From Oreohelix idahoensis (taxonomy: Eukaryota > Mollusca > Gastropoda > Stylommatophora > Oreohelicidae): a DNA stretch of 64,000 nucleotides. The notes under the pieces are model-generated. The model was not told where the DNA came from and did no database searches. It saw nothing but the letters and a program-made list of their open reading frames with translations. The stretch covers positions 43,196 through 107,195 of the forward strand of contig JAMPIV010012272.1 in assembly GCA_024509875.1 (NCBI GenBank), read 5' to 3'. Position 1 is the first letter of the stretch, and each line of letters begins with the position of its first letter. Below, in pieces: positions 54,612 to 64,000 of this stretch. The position numbers and the translations under genes were made by a program.

Positions 54612-55772
54612 ACATCCGATGCGGTTGGGACCGGTTTGTTTGCCCTGATCAGACGTTCCTGGTGTAGGGGTCTTCTCTTTTCCTTGACCTTGGTGGCCGC
54701 GCTGCCACGTAGGCTTGGTGGGTTGATCAGAATTGTTGTTGGGGGGAAGGGGGGGGGGAATCGGGTTTTGTAGAATTTCGATTTTTCCTGGGGAGGTCTC
54801 TGGGTATTATTTTCTCGTTGGTTATAATTCTGAGAGGAATTAGAGGAATAGGATGACTGCTCTAGATTTTGTTTACGAGATGGCTCATCTGTGGGTTTAC
54901 GTTTAGTGCTGGGAAGTTCGGCCATTGCATTGGTATAGCGTTCTGCCTTATTGAGTATGTCCTCAAGCCTGACTGCGCCCTGTTCAGCCAAAAATCTACG
55001 GGTTTCGTTTGACAAAGTTGACTTTATCTGTTCCACAAGAACAAGTTCCAGTAGTCCCTCATATGTAAGAGGTAGGTCAGATAATTCAATGCACTTTGTC
55101 AAATAGCCCGTGAGACGTGAAGAGAACTGCGGGAATGTTTCCGTGCTCTCTTTCCGGCTGTTTCTGAACATTTGCAGAAATTTTCGGGCGGTCATCTCAA
55201 ACCGTTCTAGCAAGGCTTTCTTCAGCATGTCGTAATCATGTTGGTTGGTTCCCAGCTTTGTATATACGTCATAAGCAGTACTTTTTAATGACGTTGAGAG
55301 TTTAAGTGCCCAACGGAAACTCTCTAGCCCATACAGATTTGCGAGCATCTCGAATTTTTCTAGGTAACTGTCAATTTTTTCATTGGGGCTAGGAAAAGAC
55401 TCTAAAGCAAAAGACATTGCAGTTAATTGGGCAGACTGAGTACTGGAGAGATCCATTGACTGAGACTGGGGCGAAGACGGCTCACCGTTATTCGAAGTAG
55501 AGGCGCCCCGACTCTCTAAAGCCTTAAGCGCCAGTTCATGCTGTCTTTCCCTGTCTCTCTCTCTCTCTCCCTGTGAGCTTCCATTTCTGCCTCAATTTTT
55601 TCTGCTCCAATTGACGATCGTCCGCTTCTTTCTTCCTAGCTTCTGCCCTCACTTCATCCGCGTCATATCTTTCAAGTTCTTTATTGACAAACAGGTTCGC
55701 GGCTTCTCCGTCTACCCCTGAGTCCTTCGCCTCCTGTCTCAAAATGGATCTTATCCTAATTCTCTCTGCCAT
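54530..55772 (-). pseudogene. gag: Gag of Gmr1-B (two frameshifts)
   Basis: The start is the ATG at 55772 (MAERIRIRSILRQEAKD), similar to gag of Gmr1-A. The first frame ends at 55536, after a shift in a GA-rich run near 55550-55570. The second frame holds the capsid-like region (55456 onward): LESFPSPNEKIDSYLEKFE, FLQMFRNSRKESTETFPQF, EQGAVRLEDILNKAERY. The tail is Gln-, Asn- and Pro-rich. A second shift, in the poly-C/G run near 54741-54760, separates gag from pol. Both breaks lie in low-complexity sequence, so sequencing error is possible. As in Gmr1-A, I see no CCHC zinc knuckle. Confidence 0.85.
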
Positions 55773-56129
55773 ACCAAAGAACTGGATGCTTCTAAGACTA
55801 GAGAATAGTAAGATGGAACAAGAAGGGGAAAAAAGTCAAACTCGCTACGAGGAAAAATGAACACAAAGTATAAATTTACTTGTGTTACCTCCTATTTGAA
55901 ATGTGCGAACTTATCGCTGCTATTATTGTCACTTAAGACTCTTAACGCAAGCGACTATGCCACTAAAATGCTGTGTGGACGACCCAAATACTAAAAGGCG
56001 TTGTCTAGGGGTGTAATTAATTATTTATTTATTTCCCTAAATCACAAAGACAGATCACTCACACTCTATCTAGTTAGACCCAGACTTAGATCAGACTCAA
56101 AATATCTTTATCCCGGCTATGCGATTGCC

Positions 56130-56168
56130 TCAAATGTAGCCCAAGATCCAGGACCAGCCCACAAATAT
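56130..56168 (-). promoter_or_regulatory. Possible primer-binding region of Gmr1-B
   Basis: On the minus strand, directly after the 5' LTR, the sequence reads ATATTTGTGGGCTGGTCCTG. A TGG within a few bases of the LTR end could begin a primer-binding site, but the offset is larger than usual and I cannot assign a tRNA. Confidence 0.3.
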
Positions 56169-58421
56169 TGTCGTAAATTTATTTTGAGAGAAAGAGTCTT
56201 AGAAAATAGTAGTCCGGTTTAGAGTGTAGAATGATGTTGAAAAAACTCAGTGATAGAAATGTAGAGATTAAATATGATGCTCCACAGAGTGCTGGAGGAG
56301 AGTAAAGACAGACTTATTTACGACAAATCGTTTTTCTCAATCTTCTCTTCCACTCTCCTGGTCAAACAATTATTTGCCAGTTCTCCAGACACACATCTGC
56401 GCTCACACCGATTTGGTGCTTCAAACACACAGACGACGTGGATACAACTATCTTAAACAAATAGGGGAAATTTTATGGGCTTTGGGTAGTCCAACACAAT
56501 AACGATTAAGTTTATGTTGTTTATTAAAGTTAAAAAAAGACAATCACTAAAATAATCATTTGTTTACAGCAAGAATTATCAAAATTACAGAAAAAATGCA
56601 AATAACAAGGTAGGGAGGGGGTGAAGAAGATTGGTATCGACTAAGCCCGTCCCGCTTATTAGACAAAGATAAACCCAGTCCAAAGATAGATAGTTATCAG
56701 GAACGTAGGTAAGTTAACCTAACAGTAAAAAATAATTATTCTGAGAAGAGGTGTTACAGAATTAGGTAAGGGTGGTAGAAAAAGAATCCTGTTCTTCCCA
56801 ATTGTTCGTCCCTTTACTAAGCAAAAGGAAAGGAGGGGGGTTTAAACAGAGTTAACAAATTATCAACTATCCCACTTAAAGGAACAATGTAGGGTATACA
56901 GAAAAGATATATATTACCAGGTAAGCAAGTTAACAAAATGGTTACACAAAAAGATTTAATTTCATGTCATTCATACACGCGCTAGTAAAGACCCTTCACT
57001 CATCTTGCTCTCACTTACCGATTGTGAAAAAAAAATCTGGCACTCCATAGAATAACACAACAGCAGTTACACCTCAAACTAAATGTATGAGTGTTTGTTC
57101 AAGTTCTAGCCCCAGATTAGCGGGTAGGCTGTCAGCACATAAAAGGATCCCGTAATCGCTGGAAAATGAATCTGTAATTGTGTCTCTTTTCTTAATAACA
57201 GTTTTTTTTTATGGGAGGGCACGGTCTCTGATACCGGGGTGAGGATGATGTGGTCTATTTGACTATGCCGCTGAAAATAAAATTCTTACGCGTGCTGGTA
57301 CACTTTATCCGTGAGGTATGGTTTAAGTCCAGTGAGAAAACTAGTCACATCACTGTCCAGGAAAATATGTATTCTCTCTCTGTGTCAGTAAACTAACAAA
57401 AGCTCGGGCCAGTGTTCTTCTTCCCGTTACAACTTAATTTGCTTGATGGTGGGTTAAATTTGTCTTTGGGTGTGCTTTCTTTGCTATAAGTTAGATAGCG
57501 GAATTCCAAACATAGAATCGCCTCAAAGATTAAAAAATTTACACAGTCTCAACAAGTTCTGCGTCAGGGGAACTCTACACACTGTTTATGCTTTGCTTTG
57601 CTTAGATTGATTTGCTTTATTGCTTTCTTAATGCTGGGATCGCACAGGTTACGATCACTCTGTATGAAAGAAAAAAAAGACATGTAATATACCGAAAACA
57701 AATAACCTTCTAAAGCGCGATGAATTTCCCGTTAAGACTATTTTATATACGCTCGCATATTTNATTTTGTATAAAAAATCCAGGGATAATCTAGCAGGAT
57801 TTCAAATATAGCTAGTGCTTCTGTTAAGTTCTGGCCAGCGAGTGATAAAGTGTATTTCTACGTGGTCTGTATATATCTAGAATGAAATGAAAGATGAGTG
57901 GGACATGAGAAACTTGACAGCTTTTTTTTTATCTCAGAAGACTTTTGGGGATCTGACCGCCAGACTAAAAGGAGAAGCCGCCCCTGGCCTCTCGTATCTT
58001 CGCTCGCTGCTTGCGTCGGCTTTCCCCGTTCGCTCCCACTGCGATCGGTTCCGTGTTTAACACCGAGATGCGAAATCGTTTCAGGGACCACTACTGTCTT
58101 TGATAGCATGCCGCCCGTCCTTCCTGAGATCTCCCCCAATGTCTTTCTTCTGACCGCTCTGGTCCATCTTGCGAGCGGTTTAGTGTTCGCGCGGAGATGA
58201 GAAATACCTGCAAGAAACTAGCTTCTCTGCTCGGGGATCGTCTCAGTGTCTTTAGATCTCATGCCGCATACTAAATGAGTCCCGGTGGAATCGGTTCGCT
58301 CTGGCGAAACCAAAAAGTTACAACAAATGTTCAGGGGTTCTAATGTTATGAAAAGCTAAAGTCCCTTTAATCATCCATCAAATCAGGGAAAATTCACTTG
58401 TCGAACTAGACGTACGTCACA
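56169..58421 (-). repeat. 5' LTR of Gmr1-B (2.25 kb)
   Basis: It is bounded by TGTCG at 56169 on the plus strand (ACGACA read on the minus strand) and by the ccacg duplication at 58422. It is near-identical to the 3' LTR in the shared parts; the differences noted are mostly homopolymer indels, for example near 56592, 57032 and 57204. The N at 57763 is the only ambiguous base in the window. Confidence 0.9.
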
Positions 58422-58682
58422 CCACGTCTACCCACTATTGCTCTTGCTGTTTGACTTGCCGGGAGAGAACGATTCCTTAGGTGACTCAGCACAATATGAC
58501 GATCTTGCGCAGGGGTAGTAACTCGTGGTTGGCCACTCCGAAGTCTATCCCGTGCACTGCCAGTGGTTCCGTACAATAGTGCTGTGGTGGCAATTCATCC
58601 TTCTGGCAATGGCCCGTGAGCTCATTCCGGTCTCCAACATACCAATGGCTCGTTGGCGGTCGTTTTCAGATAGTCGTGGCAT
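58422..58682 (-). pseudogene. Tc1 transposase (copy 2), N-terminal part
   Basis: From the ATG at 58682 the minus strand codes for MPRLSENDRQRAIGMLETG, then SSRAIARRMNCHHSTIVRN, the first helix-turn-helix of a Tc1 transposase. A small frame change follows, then RDRLRSGQPRVTT (the hinge motif) and RHIVLSHLRNRSLPASQTA. The coding sequence is cut at the ccacg duplication (58422-58426) by Gmr1-B and continues at 47325. Confidence 0.88.
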
Positions 58683-58971
58683 TTCAAGCACATGTACTGG
58701 GTGTTTTGTCTCCATGGCCTTTTTATACCGAGTATACTGCCACAACGCGTACACATTTTCAAGGTCATAGCTGTTGGGAATCGTGTTGCACGTGTAACTT
58801 TCATTGTTTTCATGTAGTCTGTACACAAACCCGTGGGTTGAATCATGCACTTTCCATTCCAGCAGCCATTCGCTCTCTACTTCATGACAAACACGGGGAA
58901 AATCCATTCCCACACTTTTTTTCCCCAGCTTCTCGGCATCAGTATGTACGTTTTTAATGTGCTTCAGTATA

Positions 58972-60544
58972 TATGTACATTTGTTAATTAAAATAGAAGT
59001 TTGGTAAAGATTGCAGATATTTATTTACACACATCACAAGTTGGAAATTTATACAGTGTTAATGTCTTTGTTTATCATATCTGGCAATTGGTGACTTCTG
59101 AATCCTTTTTTTTTAAAGTAACGACTACTTATCTCATTCAGGCGCTTTCACTGCAGACACTTCTAGTCATACATCAGGTTTTGTTGTCAAGATACTAAAT
59201 CCACCTGGGCAGGTAGCCACAATGCTACTATCCAGCGAAATTGCAGAGGTGGGCATTGAAACACACACTGCAGTCTTTTACGCTTCTTATCAGAAGCTTT
59301 TGTTGTGACTCTCTCTGATAAGAACCTGAAACATATGCACAGATTATGATATACTCGTATGTTTCCTATCACCAAGAAGATCCTCCGATGATGACGGGCC
59401 GCTGTTGATTAGAATCCTCATTTAGACAACATAGTCCATGGGGCCGCGGTCATGCCAATGAAAGAAGTACGTCATACAATCAATAAAATACAAAGTTAGA
59501 CTATAGACATCATTTATATATTTTTCTGAATTCTCTCTTGATTATTTCCCTTTGGTAATAAGTCATGCCAATAGTAGTTTCCCTTTTAAGACAATACATC
59601 AACAAACATTTTAATTAGCATTGTACGAAAGGAAACGAAGGCAGCGAAGAAGTAGTGGAAGTAGAAGAGGAAGAAAAACAAGAGGAACTATTTGGCATCC
59701 AGCATTTAAAAGCTAAGCACTGAAACAGACTAAGCTCTTATAGCTAGTATTGCGCAGTCCTGACGAGGACTTCTAGCCGCGTCATGCTGTTTAGGATTGT
59801 TCAGGTTATATTCAGATTAGAAACCAATTTCAGTTATCAGCACAGGGTTTAGAGTACCAAGATAAAGATATCAGTAGGTAATTCAAAGTCAATGCTAACA
59901 TTAATATTAACTATTACATTAATTTATATAACACCAAAATACGTGTAACCCAATAATTAATATAAGTATAACACACCCTTCACACACAGTATTACGGATC
60001 CTTATCACTTATGCATAATTGCTCACAAGCAGGTCAGCTTTACTTTTCTCAGCTATGGGCTGTGGTTATGTGGCTTCGACGAGCGTGTGTCCTTTGGACG
60101 TCTTTTCAGCTATGAAATTTTGAGAATCCAGAATTGAATCTGAGCGGGCTTATATACCTAATCCTAGATCTAACCCAAGTTTCTCGGAGGTTTGTGTCGG
60201 CGTTTACTTTTATTCTTGTAGCTTTTCTGAGAAATCAATGCTGTTGTGCTAGTGTCCCCACAAAATCGGGATTTCCTCGTCAATTACTAAAGATAATGAT
60301 CTCCCAGTGTCATAATTACATGTATTTGTTGATGATGTTAAAATACCCAAAATAATTTTTCCGTTCCGGGAGTTAATCACAAAGTTATAGCAGAACTACT
60401 GATGTGCTATTCATACTTTTTTATAAAGACACTAGTTTACGTGGCAATTCTAGAGTGTCTTGCCTGTTTCGCTATAGTAAAAAGACAGTGAAGTCAAATG
60501 ACTGGTTTGATACTTATCAGATGTGATGACACCTGTCATCGAAG
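58972..60544. other. Unassigned non-coding DNA
   Basis: I see no supported gene. The short frames here (for example 60134-60355) have no recognisable domain. A GAAGA-rich purine stretch at 59640-59690 is the only visible feature. Confidence 0.4.
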
Positions 60545-62358
60545 CTAAACGCAGTGCTGAGATTGAATAAAAAAACCTTCACCGAGTGTTCGAACACTAG
60601 AGATCCTGAAAGCTACAAAAAACACTAGAGATCCTGAAAGCTACAAAAAACAATGTCCAAAAAACTGCTAGACGTTGTGCAAAGGAGTATTGGCTCCAGC
60701 TCAGCCAAAATATCTAGACCGCAGCACAAACATGCAACATTAGACAAATGTACAACCGTATAAAGAAAGCCCTTGGTCCACAAAAAAGTAAGACGGCACC
60801 GCTAAAAGCCATCAGCGGAGAGAAGCTAACAGATAAGGGTGTGCAGATGGAGAGGTGGGTCGAGCACTGCTCTGAGCTTTATGCTAGAGAAAATACCGCC
60901 ACGCCTGCAGTCCTTGACGCTGTAAAATGCCTGCCAACTATGGAGGAGCTGGATGCCGAACCAACAGTGGAGGAACTCAGCAAGGTCATTGATGATTAGC
61001 CTTTTCCAAAGCACCAGGCAGCGATTGGATTCCTCTTGATTTAACCAAATGCTGTAAGAGCACACTATTGTACCCCCTGCACGTGATGCTGTGTCAGTGC
61101 TGGGTTGAGACAACTATCCCTCGAGACATGCGAGATACCAAGATTGTAACACTGGATAAAAATAACGGAGACTGAAGTGATTGCAATGACTACAGAGTCA
61201 TCTATCTTCTTAGTTTTGTTGGTCAGGTTTTCGCCAGTCATCTTTATGCGACTACACATGTTATCTTAGTGCATATATCCAGAGTCACAGTGTGAATCCC
61301 GGACTAGTAGATCAAAAATAGACATGATCTTTTCTCTCCACCAACTTCAGGAAAAATCAAAGAAAGAGAAAAAGCTGAAAAAGGTTCTATATATTGCCTT
61401 TATCGATCTCACAAAGACATTTGACCTGGTTAGCAGGGATGTACTCTTCAAAATCCTTCAGAAAATAGACTGCCCCACTAAATTGCTGGAAATTAAAGTC
61501 ATTCCATTAAGACATGAATGGAACAATTCAATATGCTGAAAACACATCACAACCCTGTGATATTCGCAGTGACGTCAAACTAGGCTACGTTCTAGCTCCA
61601 ACCTACTTCGGGATCTACTTTGCATTGCTCTTGAAACATGCATTCGGAGTTGCAACTGAAGGAATATATCTCCATACTAGGTAAGATGGTCTACTGCTTA
61701 ACCTTGCAAGGCTGAAGGCAAAAACAGAAAGCAGAAGGGTCACTTCACGAGACGTGTGTTTTGCCAATGACGCTGCAATCGTCACTCGGAGTCAACAGGA
61801 ACTCCAAAGCTTGATGAATCGCTTCTCCCAAGCATGCAATCACTTTGACCTCGAATAAGTCTAAAGAAAACAAATGTGCTTGGTCATGATGTGGATGGGG
61901 CACCAGTTATCACTACCTCATCGCGTAAAACTAATTGCCACAGCAAGATCATGTCACTGATTGGAGTTTTATAACTATGAATTGGCAGAATTGCACCACT
62001 TCACATACCTGGGGTCTACCATCAACGACAAACTGTCTCTGGACACAGAAATTGACAGCCGCATTGACAAAGCTGCCGTCATTTTGCGCTCCTCACAAAC
62101 TGTCAGTGAAGACTAAAGGTACGGTATATAATGCCTGTGTCACCAGCACGCTTCTATATGGCAGCGAGATATGGACACCCTATGCTAAGCAAAAAAAGAA
62201 GTCTCAATACCTTCCATCTGCCATGTCTATGCCACATCCTTGGTATTTGATGGAAGTACAAAGTGACAGATGTCGGGTGGTGTGACGTGCTGGCCTTCAG
62301 AGTATGCATACGCTGGTTAGACCGCGCAGATTACGCTGGTTTGGCCATGTCCGCCGCT
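60545..62358 (+). pseudogene. LINE family L2x-like reverse transcriptase, broken
   Basis: In several frames the plus strand codes for TARRCAKEYWLQL, then MYNRIKKALGPQKSKTAPLK and HCSELYARENTATP. Next come FIDLTKTFDLVSRDVLFKIL (RT motif with Asp), VLAPTYFGIYFALLLKHAFG, FANDAAIVTRSQQELQSLM (FADD-type motif with Asn in place of the first Asp) and YNACVTSTLLYGSEIWTPY. It ends with RPRRLRWFGHVRR. Many stops and frameshifts occur. It is a non-LTR retrotransposon RT. The 30-bp sequence before it is duplicated in tandem at about 60594-60652. The next LINE starts directly at about 62359. Confidence 0.85.
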
Positions 62359-63147
62359 TGATGATCTAGATTTTGCAGACGACGTGGCTCTTCTGTCCCA
62401 TAACCATAATCAGATACAAGACAAAATGAAAATACTCGTTGAAAGGTCACAACAAGTGGGTCTGAAAAAAAAAAAAACCGGGAAAAGACAAACATAATGA
62501 GATGAAAGAAATGATAACAAGGTTGAAGAAACATTACTAAAAGATGTAGAATCGTTCACATATCTTGGCAGTAATATAGACAAAGTTGGAAGGACAAACA
62601 ATGATATCAAAATAAGAATACAAACAGCAAGATGAGCTTTCATTGCGTTGGGAAACATATGAGAATCAAGAGAAATCAAGCCCAACACGAAAATAGGTAT
62701 CTTCAACTCAAATGTCGTCAGTCCTATTGTATGGCTCTGAAACATGGAGAACAACACAAGCAACAACACAAAAGTTACAGACATTTATAAATGTGTGCTT
62801 GCGTAGAATAGAAGGATTGAAATGATATTAAAAAGTCACAGATGTGGAACTGATGACAAGAACCAAACAAGTGCCAGTGGAACAAGAGTTGAGAAGAAGA
62901 CGCTGACGATGGATAGGACACACATTGAGGAAACCTGTTGATAGCATTACAAGGCAGTCCCTGTTCAGGAATTTACATGGAAAGAGAGGCAGAAGTAGAT
63001 CAAAAAACACCTGGAGAAGAGAACTGGAGACAGAAGTGAAACTGATGAGGGAAACGTGGAAAGAACTTGAGCTGTTGGCACGTGACAGGAGGACTCGGCA
63101 TGTGTTTGTTGAAGGCCTAAGCTCCTTGGGGAGCTAAAGGGTATTAA
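62359..63147 (+). pseudogene. LINE family L1x, C-terminal part and 3' end
   Basis: It begins within the RT at DFADDVALLSHNHNQIQDKM and continues through a broken SNIDKVGRTNNDI region, LYGSETWRTTQATTQKL and an RRRWIGHTLRKPVDSITRQS-like segment. Then come NTWRRELETEVKLMRETW and the FVEGLSSLGS terminus. The 3' end reads GGGGAGCTAAAGGGTATTAATG. This 5'-truncated copy is the most readable of the family's 3' ends in the window and lacks the tandem arrays found at 28221-28915. Confidence 0.88.
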
Positions 63148-63149
63148 TG

Positions 63150-63232
63150 TATTTCTTTATTGGGGGGTGGTGGTGGGAGACAAAGGCAGGTTCCGCACCG
63201 GGTGACATATACAGTACTTCAATTACGCCCCT
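63150..63232 (-). mobile_element. hAT-like terminal fragment
   Basis: On the minus strand the sequence CAGGGGCGTAATTGAAGTAC continues to GTCACCCGGTGCGGAACC, which resembles the first bases of the hAT-like ends at 23409 and 41650. No partner end is visible before the window stops. Confidence 0.35.
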
Positions 63233-63269
63233 GGGTAGTAGTTGTCTTACTTGGACTAAGCACAAAGAA

Positions 63270-63610
63270 TCGGCCTACGAACATCATGTCTTCGTTAGGG
63301 AATGTATCCGACTACTAGCATTCCTTTGAACCTACTGGCTACGGGGAAAGGGGGAATATGCTGCACAGGCAACCACTTGATCTCCATATAACTGTGCCCA
63401 AGCTCGCGTCTTGGAGAGGACACCCCAGCTTCAGCTTATGGTGTCGGACATCACGCCAAGTAGCAATTACCGGTTATAAGCATCTCGACCATATAGGCGT
63501 GAGGATGACGGCACTGGACACAAATTCAGCAACCAGGGAAGATGAAGCTGCCGATCGCACCAAGTGGCCATGCTCAATACGGCGCCGTCTCACACTAGGC
63601 GAATAGAAGC
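63270..63610 (+). repeat. LINE L2x 5' non-coding region, copy 2
   Basis: This matches about 42115-42330 in the same orientation. Shared blocks include CCTACTGGCTACG, TTGATCTCCATATAACTG, GCCCAAGCTCGCG and TTACCGGTTATAAGCAT. It is probably the start of another LINE copy that continues beyond the window. Confidence 0.7.
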
Positions 63611-64000
63611 TCTCACAAGCACAGGAGAAAAGAACACCCCGGAAAGAACACCAGATTAAAAAAACAGCTGAGGGATATCACCTCAGGTGTGCATTTCTTT
63701 TGTCAGGTGTGACTGAAGCGGGTTAGTATTACTACTACGTTAGAGACTAATGAAGGAAAACTATAGCGAAAAGAAAGAGAAAACTTCTTATTCAAATCAG
63801 CACACACCAATACAAGAAGACATGAAAGGGGAAAGAGGAATACTAGGAAGAGTTAAAGATAACTAATTGTGATTATTTTACCATGATACAACGTTAAAAT
63901 ATCTCCAAATTTAACGATAAAATGTAGGGTTAAAAATAATGCGTCAGATACTAGGAGACATGCTCGCCCATGCCCGCCCTTCCTGCCACCATTCAAATTT
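63611..64000 (+). other. Unassigned, possibly LINE 5' region
   Basis: No gene is visible. It follows the LINE 5' region and may belong to it, but the matching part at 42330-42550 is not clearly similar. Confidence 0.3.

Larger units (their letters stand above)
47326..58421 (-). mobile_element. Gmr1-like Ty3/gypsy LTR retrotransposon (Gmr1-B)
   Basis: The element is on the minus strand, so the 5' LTR is at 56169-58421 and the 3' LTR at 47326-51340. The 5-bp duplication ccacg (47321-47325 and 58422-58426) marks one integration in a Tc1 transposase gene. The interior carries gag (two frameshifts) and an uninterrupted 1055-aa pol in the order protease, integrase, RT, RNase H. Integrase upstream of RT is unlike most Ty3/gypsy elements and matches the Gmr1-like group described from cod and other animals. 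The LTRs differ mainly by a 1.8-kb block present only in the 3' LTR. Confidence 0.93.
46358..58969 (-). mobile_element. Tc1-family DNA transposon (copy 2) with LTR element inside
   Basis: The inverted ends begin TACTGAAGCACATTAAAAACG on both sides, with TA flanks at 46356-46357 and 58970-58971. This is a different Tc1 family from 3894-14659, which has other termini. Apart from the Gmr1-like element at 47326-58421, the transposon is about 1.5 kb. Its transposase gene, on the minus strand, is cut by that element. Confidence 0.92.

Overview
The window looks like TE-dense, non-genic nuclear DNA from an invertebrate animal. The evidence is the mix of families: Ty3/gypsy elements of Gmr1 type, Tc1 and Tigger/pogo transposons, hAT, a Helitron, RTE-like LINEs and tRNA-derived SINEs. 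There is also an invertebrate repeat ORF with no settled name, plus long (TA)n and poly-G tracts. A mollusc, perhaps a gastropod, is my guess from the style of the LINE and gypsy proteins, but nothing here proves it. I found no convincing host gene, tRNA gene, rRNA gene or CRISPR array.

Layout. 1-1561: unassigned AT-rich DNA. 1562-15254: a decayed Helitron with a PIF1-type helicase. A Tc1 transposon (3894-14659) split the helicase, and a 9.2-kb Gmr1-like LTR retrotransposon (Gmr1-A, 4194-13415) then landed inside the Tc1. 15255-17784: LINE scraps, a 42-bp minisatellite, 126-bp tandem repeats and a (TA)n array. 17785-19951: a DNA transposon with long CACTG-type inverted repeats, a TAA target duplication and a broken, uncharacterised DDE-like transposase gene on the minus strand. 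19952-23408: non-coding, with more of the 42-bp minisatellite. 23409-28071: a 4.7-kb hAT-like element without a recognisable transposase. 28195-36555: two copies of one LINE (minus). The first has two internal minisatellites. The second is split by a solo LTR (30772-35498) that itself carries a complete Tigger element with an intact 547-aa transposase. 36556-41990: LINE and SINE fragments and homopolymer tracts. 41990-45240: the 5' half of another LINE, split by a 1.68-kb SINE-headed insertion. 45305-46133: a hAT MITE full of (TA)n. 46358-58969: a second Tc1 (minus), interrupted by a second Gmr1-like element (Gmr1-B, 47326-58421, minus) whose 1055-aa pol frame is intact. 60545-64000: LINE pieces.

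How the parts relate. Most structure is successive insertion, and most boundaries can be read to the base from target-site duplications. Gmr1-B has integrase upstream of reverse transcriptase, the order that defines Gmr1-like elements. Gmr1-A is related but has lost almost exactly the RT and RNase H segment while keeping nearly identical LTRs, so it may have moved using enzymes from relatives such as Gmr1-B. Both Gmr1-like elements sit inside Tc1 elements, in the same orientation as the transposase. The best candidate for something undescribed is the CACTG element at 17785-19951, which gives a transposon context to a repeat protein family I recognise but cannot name.
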